This document shows, in pieces, positions 52,890 through 61,528 of a stretch of 64,000 bases of DNA (position 1 is the stretch's first letter; each line of letters begins with the position of its first letter). Where the stretch lies: positions 1,302,001 through 1,366,000 of the forward strand of contig NZ_JAMZDX010000002.1 of the NCBI RefSeq assembly GCF_024172095.1, in the 5' to 3' direction. The notes under the pieces are model-generated. The model saw only the letters and a list, made by a program, of their open reading frames with translations, did no database searches and was not told the origin of the DNA. Made by a program: the position numbers and the translations under genes. Source of the stretch: Kitasatospora cinereorecta (GTDB taxonomy: Bacteria > Actinomycetota > Actinomycetes > Streptomycetales > Streptomycetaceae).

Positions 52890-55800
52890 GTGACGGATCT
52901 GTCGGAACTCATCGCCGAACTAGTGGAGTTCGAGGCCGAGCAGATCGGCGAGCGGGACAACCTGATCGAGCTCGGCCTCGACTCGCTCGCCATGATGCGA
53001 GTGGCGGGCCACCTGCGCCGCACGGGCCTCGACATCGGCTTCGCCGAGCTGGCCGCCGAACCGACGCTCGCGGCCTGGCGGACACTGCTCGCCGGGCGGC
53101 AGGCCGCGGACCCGGCCGAGGAGTCGGCCGTTCGGACCGAGGACGGTGAACCCTTCGACCTCGCGCTGATGCAGCACGCGTACTGGGTCGGCAGGTCGGA
53201 GGGCCAGCAGCTCGGCGGCGTGGCCGCACACTTCTACAACGAGTTCGACGGGGGCGGGGTCGAGGCCGGGCGGCTGGAAGCAGCGGTGCGGGCCGTGCTG
53301 GCGCGGCACGGCATGCTCCGGGTGAGGATCCTGGACGACGGCCGCCAGCAGATCGCGCCGCACAGCTCCTGGCCGGGCCTGACCGTCCACGACCTGCGCG
53401 ACCTTCCCGCCGAGCAGGCGGAGCGGCGCCTGGAGGAGCTGCGTGGTCGGCTCTCGCACCGGCGTCTGGACATCGCGGCGGGCGAGGTCTTCGACGTCCA
53501 GCTCTCGCTGCTGCCGGAGGAGATGCGCGCGGGTGGCACCCGCGTCCACGTCAATCTGGACATGGTCGCCGCCGACGCGCTCAGCCTGCGCGTCCTGCTC
53601 GCCGATCTCGCCCAGGCCTATGACGACCCCGCGGCGGCGCCGCCGCTCACGTACAGCTACCCGCGCTACCTGGCCGAGCGCGCCGCTCGGCGCGCCGAAC
53701 CGGACCGCGCGAGCGCACTCGCCGCCGACCGCGAGCACTGGCAGCGCCGACTGCCCGAACTCCCCGCCGCCCCGCAGCTCCCGCTCGCCCCGGACCACTC
53801 CGCCTCCGCCGCGACCACCGTCGTGCGCCGGCACCGGTGGCTCGATGCCGAGGCCGCCCGATGTCTCGGCGAACTCGCCCGCCGCCACGGGCTCACTCCG
53901 GCGATGGCCCTGACCGCGGTCTTCGCCGAGACCCTCGGCGCATTCAGCGCCGAACCGGACCTCCTGCTCAACCTGCCGCTGTTCGACCGCGAGCCGATGA
54001 ACGACGAAGTACCTTCTCTGGTAGGTGACTTCACCTCCTCCGTCCTGCTGGCGTGGGACGGCGCCGCGCCCGGCTCCTTCGCCGAGCGGGCGCTGCGGCT
54101 CCAGTCCCGCTTCCATGCGGACGCCGCCCACGGTGGCTACTCCGGTGTCGAGGTGCTGCGCGACGCCTCGCGGCTGCGCGGCGAGCGCGTCCTCGCGCCG
54201 GTCGTCCACACGAGCGCGCTGGGCCTGGGAGACCTCTTTCCGGCTGCTGTGCGTCGGACCTTCGGTGAGGCCTGCTGGATCATCTCGCAGGGCCCGCAGG
54301 TCCACCTGGACGCCCAGGTCACCGAGCTCGACGGCGGCCTGCTGGTCAACTGGGACGCCCGCGAGGCCGCATTCGCCCCCGGCGCGCTCTACGCCATGTT
54401 CGCCGCCTACTCGCTGCTGCTCGACCGCCTGCTGAGCGGCCCGGACGCCTGGTCCGCGCCGCCGTCCGCCCTGCTGCCGGACGGGCAACGGCAGGTCCGC
54501 GAGCGGGTCAACGCCACCGCCCGTCAGCGCTCGGGCGCCCGCCTGCACGACGGCTTCTTTGCCCACGCCCGCCACCGGCCCGAGGCCCCCGCCCTGCTCT
54601 GGGGCACCGACGGCTCCCGTACCTACGGCGAACTCGCCGACCACGCCCTGCGCCTGGCCGCCCGGCTGCGCGATCAGGGTGTCGGCCCCGGCGACCTGGT
54701 CGCCGTCACTCTGCCCAAGGGCCCGGACCAGGTGACCGCCGTCCTCGCGGTCCTCGCCGCCGGCGCCGCCTACCTCCCGCTCGGCGTCGACCAGCCCGCG
54801 CTGCGCCGCGCGCGCATCCACCGCGCGGCCGGCGTCCGGCTGGTGCTGGAGGACACCGTCGTACCGGACGGGGTCGCTGCGCTGCCCGGGCCGGTCGCGG
54901 GCGGCGACACCGACCTCGCCTACGTGATCTACACCTCCGGCTCGACCGGCGAGCCCAAGGGTGTCGAACTCACCCACGCCGCCGCGACGAACACCGTCGA
55001 CGACCTCAACGAGCGCTTCGCCGTGGGCTCGAGTGACCGCACCCTCGCCCTCTCCGCGCTGGACTTCGACCTGTCGGTGTACGACATCTTCGGCCCGCTC
55101 ACCGCCGGCGGCGCCGTGGTCTGCCCGCAGGAGCAGGAACGGCGCGAGGCCGCCGTCTGGGCCGACCTGATGCACCGACACCGCGCCACGATCGTCAACT
55201 GCGTGCCCGCCCTGCTCGACATGCTCGTCACGGCTGCGGCGGACGGCCCGCACCCCGCCCTTCGGCTCGCCCTCCTCGGCGGTGACTGGGTACCGCTGGA
55301 CCTGCCCGGCCGGGTGCGCGAACTGGCCCCGGAGTGCCGCTTCGTCGCCCTCGGCGGCACCACCGAGACCGCCGTCCACTCCACCGTCTGCGAGGTGCAC
55401 GGCATCCCGGACGACTGGGTCTCCGTCCCGTACGGCACCCCGCTGTCCAACGTCACCTGCCGGGTGGTCGACCCCCTCGGGCGGGACGCGCCGGACTGGG
55501 TGCCGGGCGAGCTGTGGATCGGTGGCGCGGGCGTCGCCCGCGGCTACCGGGGCGATCCCGAGCGGACGGCGGACCGGTTCGTGACGGCCGACGGCCTGCG
55601 CTGGTACCGCACCGGCGACCGGGCCCGCTACCGGCCGGACGGCACGCTGGAGTTCCTCGGCCGGGCCGACCACCAGGTCAAGGTCAAGGGCCACCGGATC
55701 GAACTCGGCGAGATCGAGGCCGCATTGACGTCGTACCCCGGTGTGGCCCAGGGCGTGGCCGTGGTCGGCGAGGACCGTGCGCTCGCCGCCGCCGTCACCA

Positions 55801-58800
55801 CCGCCCGCGCCGCGCAGCGTGCCCCCGACCGGTCGGCCCTCGCCCCCGAGGCCGCGAGCGAGTCCCTCGACCTGCCCGCGCTCCGGGCCCACCTCGCGGA
55901 ACGGCTGCCGGTCGCGATGGCGCCCGAGCGGATCGCCGTCCTGCCCACCCTCCCGCTGACACCCAACGGCAAGATCGACCGGGCCTCGCTGCGCCGCCTG
56001 CTCGGTGCCCAGGAGTTCCGGGCCGCGGAGCCCGTCACCGCCCCGGTCGGCGAGGCCGAGCAGCGGCTGGCCGCCGCCTGGCAGGACATCCTCGGCGTGG
56101 AAGGGGTCGGCAGGGAGCACGACTTCTTCGCGCTCGGCGGCGACTCGCTGCTGGCGACCCGCCTGGTGTCCCGCCTGCGCGCCGAGGGCTACGGCACGAT
56201 CAGGCTCGCCGAGCTGTTCGCGCACTCCGTGCTCGCCGACTTCGCCGCCCTCCTGGCCCCCGACGTCGCTGCTGCGCCGACGACGCCTGTCGCGGATCAG
56301 GAGCACCGGCACGAGCCGTTCGCCCCGACCGACGTCCAGCGCGCGTACTGGCTGGGCCGGGGCGAGGGCTTCACCCTCGGCGGCATCGGCTGCCACTTCT
56401 ACCGCGAGTACGACCTGGACGATCTCGACCTCGCCCGGCTGGAGGAGGCGGTCAACCGGCTGGTGCTGCGGCACGAGATGCTGCGGGCCGTCTTCGACGA
56501 GAACGGCGACCAGCGGATCCTCGCCGAGGTGCCCCGATTCACCATCGCGGTCGCCGACGCGGGGCCGGACCCCGAGGAGGCGTTCGCCGAGCTGCGCGAG
56601 CAGGCGTCGCACCGGGTGTTCGACCCGTCCTGCTGGCCGCTGTTCGCCGTCGGCGCCGTCCGCTCGGGCCGGCGGACCAGGCTCGCGATCGGCATCGACA
56701 ACCTCGTCCTGGACGCGCTGAGCATCCTCATCGTCTACCGCGAGCTCGGCGCGCTCTACACCGACCCGGCGACCGAACTGCCCCCGGTGGGCCTCTCGTT
56801 CCGCGACTACCTGCGCGCGGCCGCCCCCGATCCGGCGGCGCTTGCCGCAGCGGAGGCGTACTGGACCGCACGGCTGCCCGAGCTGCCCCCAGCCCCGCAA
56901 CTCCCACTCGCCGTCGACCCGTCGGCGCTCGAACGGCTGCGCTTCGTCCGGCACGAGGCCCGGCTCGACGCCGCGCGCTGGCAGCCGATCGCCGACCGGG
57001 CGCGCGGCTACGGGGTCACCCCGTCCGCCGTCCTGCTCTCCGCCTTCGCCGAGGTGCTCGGCCGCTGGAGCGCCCGGCCCGAACTCACCCTCAACCTCAC
57101 GCTCTTCGACCGCAAGGAGCTTCATCCGGACGTCGACAACGTGCTGGGTGACTTCACCTCGCTGCTGCTGGTGGCCAGCCGTCCGCAGCCGGGCGAGGGC
57201 CGGCTCGCCGCCGCCCGGCGCATCCAGCAGGAGCTCTGGGCAGCCCTGGACCACCGGGACCTGTCCGCCGTCCAGGTGCTGCGCCGGCTCGCCCGGAGCA
57301 CGGGCGAGGCCGAGGTCACCATGCCGGTCGTCTTCACCAGCGCGCTCGGCGTCGGCAGTGAGGTGGACGGGCCGTTCGCCGAGCATGTCTGGGGCGTGTC
57401 GCAGACCCCGCAGGTCTGGCTCGACCACCAGGTCACCGAGGCCGACGGCGGCGTCCGGCTCAACTGGGACGTGGTGGACGGGCTCTTCCCCGCCGGGCTC
57501 GTGGAGGAGATGTTCGCCGCCTACCTCCGGCTGCTGGACCGGCTCGCCACGTCGCCCTGGGACGGTGATGCCCCGGACCTGCTGCCCGAGGCGCAGCGCC
57601 GCACCCGGGAGCTCGTCAACGACACCGGAGCGGGAGAGCTCGACAGCCTGCTGCACCGGGAGTTCTTCCGGCGGGCAGTCGAGCACCCCGAACGGACCGC
57701 GCTGGTGTGGGGTGCGGGCAGCGAGCTGAGCTACGGCGAACTGGCCGACCGTGCCCTGCGGTTGGCGACCGTCCTCGCCGAGCACGGGGTCCGGCCCGGC
57801 GAGCCGGTGGCCGTCACCCTGCCCAAGGGGCCCGAGCAGATCGCCGCCGTGCTGGGCGTGCTGGCCGCCGGGGCGGCGTACGTGCCGGTCGGCGTCGACC
57901 AGCCGCAGGCCCGCCGGGACCGCATCCACCGGCTGGCCGGTGTGCGCTTCGCGGTCACCGACGAGCCCGGTCGGGCCGAGGGGGTGCGAGCGCTGCTCAT
58001 GGCCGACTCGGTCTCGGCCCCGCCCGCCGCCGGGCCCGCCGAGGTCGCGCCGGAGCAGCTCGCCTACGTGATCTTCACCTCCGGCTCGACCGGCGCCCCC
58101 AAGGGCGTCGAGCTGAGCCACCGGGCCGCCGCCAACACCGTCACCGACATCAACGACCGCTTCGGCATCGGCGGGGCGGACCGGGTGCTCGCCGTGTCGG
58201 CCCTCGACTTCGACCTCTCGGTGTACGACATCTTCGGCCTGCTCTCGGCCGGCGGCTCCCTCGTGCTGATCGAGGAGGACGACCGGCGGGACGCCCGACG
58301 TTGGCTGGAGCTCGTCCACCGGCACGGGGTGACCGTGTGGAACAGCGTCCCCGCGCTGCTGGAGATGCTGCTGACCGTCGCCGAGGGCACCGAGCAGCCG
58401 CTCGAGTCGCTGCGGCTCGCGCTCGTGTCCGGCGACTGGGTGCCGCTGGACCTGCCCGGCCGGTTCGCCGCCCGGCGGCCCGGCGGGCGGTTCATCGCGA
58501 TGGGCGGCGCCACCGAGGCCGCGATCTGGTCCAACGCCTTCGAGGTCGAACGGGTCGATCCCGCCTGGCCTTCGGTGCCGTACGGGTTCCCGCTGCGCGG
58601 CCAGCGCTTCCGGGTGGTGGACGGACACGGCCGGGACTGCCCGGACTGGGTGCCCGGCGAGCTCTGGATCGGCGGCGCGGGCGTCGCCGAGGGGTACCGT
58701 GGCGAAGCCGAGCTGACGGCACGGCAGTTCGTCACGGTCGACGGCCGGCGCTGGTACCGCACCGGCGACCTGGGCCGCTACTGGCCGGACGGCACGCTGG

Positions 58801-60473
58801 AGTTCCTCGGCCGGGCCGACCAGCAGGTCAAGATCCGGGGGCACCGGATCGAACTCGGCGAGATCGAAGCCGCGTTGCAGTCCGCCCCCGGCGTCGGCCG
58901 GGCCGTGGTCGCGGTGTCCGGCGAGGGCGCCGGGCGACGCCTGGTCGGGGCGGTGGTGGAGGCAGCCCCGTCCGCCGGACCGGAGGAGGCGGACGGCACA
59001 CCGCCGTCGGCCGACGTCCTGGCCGCACGGGACGCGGCCGTCCGGCTGGAGGCGGAGGCGGCCGAGGCGTTCCTCGTCCGACTGCTCGACCTGGCGGCGC
59101 TGACCGGCGCCCGCCAAATCGGCGGGCTCGCCGCCCGCCTGGATCTCGCCGAGGAACACCTGCCGGTGCTGCGGCTGTGGCTGGCCCACCTGGTCGAGCG
59201 CAAGGTGCTGCTCGAGCAGCCGGACGGGTACGCGCCCGGCCCCGAGCTGCCCGCCGCGCTCTCCCGCCGACCGGCGGCCGGCGACGGCTACGCCGGCCTG
59301 GTCGGGCGCGCCCACACCCGCCTGCTGGAACGGCTCGCCGACTACCGGGAGATCCTCGCCGGCCGTCGGGACGCCACCGTCCTGCTCGACGACGAGGTGC
59401 TCGCCCCGGCCAACCTCGCCGACGCCGACCCGGGGACCGGTACGGCACTCGCCGAACTCGCGGCCGAGCTGGCCGCACTGGCCGAGCAGGCAGGCCGTCC
59501 GCTGGAGATCGTCGAGCTGGACGGCCGGGCGGGCCGCACCGCCGAACGCCTGCTGGCCCTGCTCACCCCCGAGCAGGCGCGCTACACCCTGCTCGACGCC
59601 TCCCCGGCCATGGTGGCCGCGGCAACCACGCGGCTCGCCGCACTGCCGCACCACACCGCCTGCCGCCAGGTGGACACCGGGCGGCTGCCCGAGGAGCTGC
59701 GACACCGCTTCGACGTGGTGCTGGCCGCCAACGCGCTGCACCGCTACCCCGACGCCGCCCACGGACCCGCCCTGGCCGCGCTGCTCGCCCGCCCGGGCGG
59801 ACGGCTGCTGGCGGTGGAACGCTCCGCGCTGACGCCGATCGCCCTCCTGACCGCGGGTCTGCTCGACGGCGGCTACACCGGCCTGGACCAGGCCCGCCGC
59901 AGGGCGGGCACCCCGATGCTCCCCGGCGCCCGCTGGGCCGACCTGTTCGCGGCGGCCGGGCTGCGCGCGACGGGCCACCGGGCGGTGGGCGACTCGCTCA
60001 CGGACCTGCTGTGGGCGCGGCGCCCGCAGGACACCGCCGACCCGCAGCCGGACGCCCTGCGCGACCACGCGGCGGGCCGCCTCCCGGCCCACATGGTGCC
60101 GGAACGGATCGAGGTGCTGCCCTGGCTGCCCCTGAGCGCCAACGGCAAGGTCGACCGGGCCGCGATCGCCGCACTCGTGGCCACGGGGACGTCCGAGACG
60201 GCGGACCAGCCGCCGCGAGGGGAGCTGGAGTCGGCGGTGGCCGAGCTCTGGTCGGACCTGCTGGGCACCGCCGTGACCGGACGCAGCCGGGGATTCTTCG
60301 AACTCGGTGGCGACAGTCTGCTGGCCACCCGCTTCATCGAGCAGGTCCGGCGCCGCTACGGGGTCGAGCTGCCGCTGCGCCGGATGTTCCGGGCCCCCGG
60401 CCTGGCCGAGGTCGCCGAGACGCTCGCCGAGCTCCTGGCGGCGGCCGAGGACACCGAGGAGGGCGAGCTGTGA
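52890..60473 (+). CDS. NRPS, ArCP-Cy-A-PCP-Cy-A(MT)-PCP, metallophore type
   Basis: A 2,527-residue synthetase. Order: aryl-carrier-like domain (LGLDSLAMM, Ser32); Cy1 (DMVAADALS, 224-232); A1 (about 540-1020); PCP1 (GGDSLLATR, Ser1086); Cy2 (DNLVLDALS, from 1270); A2 (about 1590-2020) interrupted by a methyltransferase-like insert (about 2035-2385); PCP2 (Ser2476). No thioesterase or reductase domain ends it. Read against PheA numbering, the A2 pocket is D-L-Y-N-L-S-M-I-W-K, Cys-like; A1 is D-L-Y-N-L-G-L-V-H-K, closer to Thr. The insert's SAM motif is degenerate (IVELDGRAGR), so it may be a dead or epimerase-type MT. An aryl starter, probably salicylate, is expected in trans. GTG 52890 follows GAAGGG. 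Confidence 0.92.
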   Translation: MTDLSELIAELVEFEAEQIGERDNLIELGLDSLAMMRVAGHLRRTGLDIGFAELAAEPTLAAWRTLLAGRQAADPAEESAVRTEDGEPFDLALMQHAYWVGRSEGQQLGGVAAHFYNEFDGGGVEAGRLEAAVRAVLARHGMLRVRILDDGRQQIAPHSSWPGLTVHDLRDLPAEQAERRLEELRGRLSHRRLDIAAGEVFDVQLSLLPEEMRAGGTRVHVNLDMVAADALSLRVLLADLAQAYDDPAAAPPLTYSYPRYLAERAARRAEPDRASALAADREHWQRRLPELPAAPQLPLAPDHSASAATTVVRRHRWLDAEAARCLGELARRHGLTPAMALTAVFAETLGAFSAEPDLLLNLPLFDREPMNDEVPSLVGDFTSSVLLAWDGAAPGSFAERALRLQSRFHADAAHGGYSGVEVLRDASRLRGERVLAPVVHTSALGLGDLFPAAVRRTFGEACWIISQGPQVHLDAQVTELDGGLLVNWDAREAAFAPGALYAMFAAYSLLLDRLLSGPDAWSAPPSALLPDGQRQVRERVNATARQRSGARLHDGFFAHARHRPEAPALLWGTDGSRTYGELADHALRLAARLRDQGVGPGDLVAVTLPKGPDQVTAVLAVLAAGAAYLPLGVDQPALRRARIHRAAGVRLVLEDTVVPDGVAALPGPVAGGDTDLAYVIYTSGSTGEPKGVELTHAAATNTVDDLNERFAVGSSDRTLALSALDFDLSVYDIFGPLTAGGAVVCPQEQERREAAVWADLMHRHRATIVNCVPALLDMLVTAAADGPHPALRLALLGGDWVPLDLPGRVRELAPECRFVALGGTTETAVHSTVCEVHGIPDDWVSVPYGTPLSNVTCRVVDPLGRDAPDWVPGELWIGGAGVARGYRGDPERTADRFVTADGLRWYRTGDRARYRPDGTLEFLGRADHQVKVKGHRIELGEIEAALTSYPGVAQGVAVVGEDRALAAAVTTARAAQRAPDRSALAPEAASESLDLPALRAHLAERLPVAMAPERIAVLPTLPLTPNGKIDRASLRRLLGAQEFRAAEPVTAPVGEAEQRLAAAWQDILGVEGVGREHDFFALGGDSLLATRLVSRLRAEGYGTIRLAELFAHSVLADFAALLAPDVAAAPTTPVADQEHRHEPFAPTDVQRAYWLGRGEGFTLGGIGCHFYREYDLDDLDLARLEEAVNRLVLRHEMLRAVFDENGDQRILAEVPRFTIAVADAGPDPEEAFAELREQASHRVFDPSCWPLFAVGAVRSGRRTRLAIGIDNLVLDALSILIVYRELGALYTDPATELPPVGLSFRDYLRAAAPDPAALAAAEAYWTARLPELPPAPQLPLAVDPSALERLRFVRHEARLDAARWQPIADRARGYGVTPSAVLLSAFAEVLGRWSARPELTLNLTLFDRKELHPDVDNVLGDFTSLLLVASRPQPGEGRLAAARRIQQELWAALDHRDLSAVQVLRRLARSTGEAEVTMPVVFTSALGVGSEVDGPFAEHVWGVSQTPQVWLDHQVTEADGGVRLNWDVVDGLFPAGLVEEMFAAYLRLLDRLATSPWDGDAPDLLPEAQRRTRELVNDTGAGELDSLLHREFFRRAVEHPERTALVWGAGSELSYGELADRALRLATVLAEHGVRPGEPVAVTLPKGPEQIAAVLGVLAAGAAYVPVGVDQPQARRDRIHRLAGVRFAVTDEPGRAEGVRALLMADSVSAPPAAGPAEVAPEQLAYVIFTSGSTGAPKGVELSHRAAANTVTDINDRFGIGGADRVLAVSALDFDLSVYDIFGLLSAGGSLVLIEEDDRRDARRWLELVHRHGVTVWNSVPALLEMLLTVAEGTEQPLESLRLALVSGDWVPLDLPGRFAARRPGGRFIAMGGATEAAIWSNAFEVERVDPAWPSVPYGFPLRGQRFRVVDGHGRDCPDWVPGELWIGGAGVAEGYRGEAELTARQFVTVDGRRWYRTGDLGRYWPDGTLEFLGRADQQVKIRGHRIELGEIEAALQSAPGVGRAVVAVSGEGAGRRLVGAVVEAAPSAGPEEADGTPPSADVLAARDAAVRLEAEAAEAFLVRLLDLAALTGARQIGGLAARLDLAEEHLPVLRLWLAHLVERKVLLEQPDGYAPGPELPAALSRRPAAGDGYAGLVGRAHTRLLERLADYREILAGRRDATVLLDDEVLAPANLADADPGTGTALAELAAELAALAEQAGRPLEIVELDGRAGRTAERLLALLTPEQARYTLLDASPAMVAAATTRLAALPHHTACRQVDTGRLPEELRHRFDVVLAANALHRYPDAAHGPALAALLARPGGRLLAVERSALTPIALLTAGLLDGGYTGLDQARRRAGTPMLPGARWADLFAAAGLRATGHRAVGDSLTDLLWARRPQDTADPQPDALRDHAAGRLPAHMVPERIEVLPWLPLSANGKVDRAAIAALVATGTSETADQPPRGELESAVAELWSDLLGTAVTGRSRGFFELGGDSLLATRFIEQVRRRYGVELPLRRMFRAPGLAEVAETLAELLAAAEDTEEGEL

Positions 60474-61528
60474 TCGGCGTCATCGGCGGCCACGGGGCCG
60501 TGGGGGCGCGGGCCGCCCGGATCCTGGCCCGCTGGGGGGTCGGCCCGCTGCGGATCGGCGGCCGCAACCCGCACCCGCTGCCGGAGGGCCTGGTGGCCGA
60601 GCAGATCCCCGTGGACGTCACCGACGAGGCCTCCCTCGCCCGCTTCGTCCGGGGCTGCCGGGTGGTCGTCAACTGCTCCGGCCCGTCGCACCTCACCGCC
60701 GAGCGGGTCGCCGGGGCGGCGGTGGCGGCGGGCGCCCACCACGTGGACGCCGGTGGCGAACCGTTCGACCTCGATTGCGGCGACCGCAGCGTGGTGCTCA
60801 ACGCCGGAGCGCTGCCCGGGCTCTCGGGGCTGCTGCCGCGCTGGCTGGCGGGGCAGGGCTTCGACGCCGTCCACACGCTGACGGCGTACGCCGCCGTGCT
60901 GGACCGGTTCACCGGCGCGGGCGCGGAGGACTATCTGCACGGCGTCCTCGGCGAGGCCAACGAACCGCTCGCCGCCTGGGACGACGGAACCCGCCGCGGC
61001 GCGGCCCGCACCCGCCTGGCCGGACTGCGCCTGCCGTACCTGCCACGGCCCGTGACCGCACTGCCGTACCTGGACGCCGAGGGTGAGGAGCTGGCCGAGG
61101 AGCTCTCCCTCCGCACGGGCACCTGGTACAGCGTGCTGGACGGCGAGCGCCTCGGCATCGCCCTGGATGCCGCCCGCACCCTGGCGCGGCCCGAGGCGGT
61201 GGCCCGGCTGTGCCGGGCGACCGCGTTGGACGTGGCGGGGCGGCAGCCGTACGCGACGCTGCTCGTCCAGCTCGACGGACGTGCGAACGGAAGTCCGGTC
61301 AGCCGTACGGCGGTTGTGCGATCCGGTGGGATCGCCGAGCTGACCGGCGCGGTCACCGCCGTGGCCGCCCGGGCGGTGCTGGGCGGCGAGGTCCCGCCGG
61401 GCGTCCGGCCGGCGGCGACGGCGCTCGATCCCCGGCGCGCCCTGGAGAACCTGCGGGAGCTGTGCGAACTGACTGTCACTCAGGCCCGCATCGACGAGCT
61501 GATGAATGAAGAGGAGGGGGTCCTGTGA
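60470..61528 (+). CDS. Saccharopine-dehydrogenase-like NAD(P)-binding protein
   Basis: A 352-residue protein with VIGVIGGHGAVGARAARIL (GxxGxxG nucleotide motif) at the very N-terminus and VVNCSGPSHL plus HHVDAGGEPF, as in saccharopine-dehydrogenase-like oxidoreductases. The GTG overlaps the NRPS stop by 4 bp, so it belongs to the pathway. It might reduce a bound imine, form an opine-like link or release the chain; the sequence does not say which. Confidence 0.8.
   Translation: MIGVIGGHGAVGARAARILARWGVGPLRIGGRNPHPLPEGLVAEQIPVDVTDEASLARFVRGCRVVVNCSGPSHLTAERVAGAAVAAGAHHVDAGGEPFDLDCGDRSVVLNAGALPGLSGLLPRWLAGQGFDAVHTLTAYAAVLDRFTGAGAEDYLHGVLGEANEPLAAWDDGTRRGAARTRLAGLRLPYLPRPVTALPYLDAEGEELAEELSLRTGTWYSVLDGERLGIALDAARTLARPEAVARLCRATALDVAGRQPYATLLVQLDGRANGSPVSRTAVVRSGGIAELTGAVTAVAARAVLGGEVPPGVRPAATALDPRRALENLRELCELTVTQARIDELMNEEEGVL

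Noticed and set aside
52920..60092. Antisense open frame of about 2,390 codons opposite the NRPS gene
   Set aside because: A high-GC shadow frame: Arg/Gly/Gln-rich, with no family motifs, opposite a clear NRPS.
57707..60470. Long plus-strand frame overlapping the NRPS in another phase
   Set aside because: Composition is low-complexity Arg/Pro/Gly. Only its last part is real, in the 60470-61528 gene.
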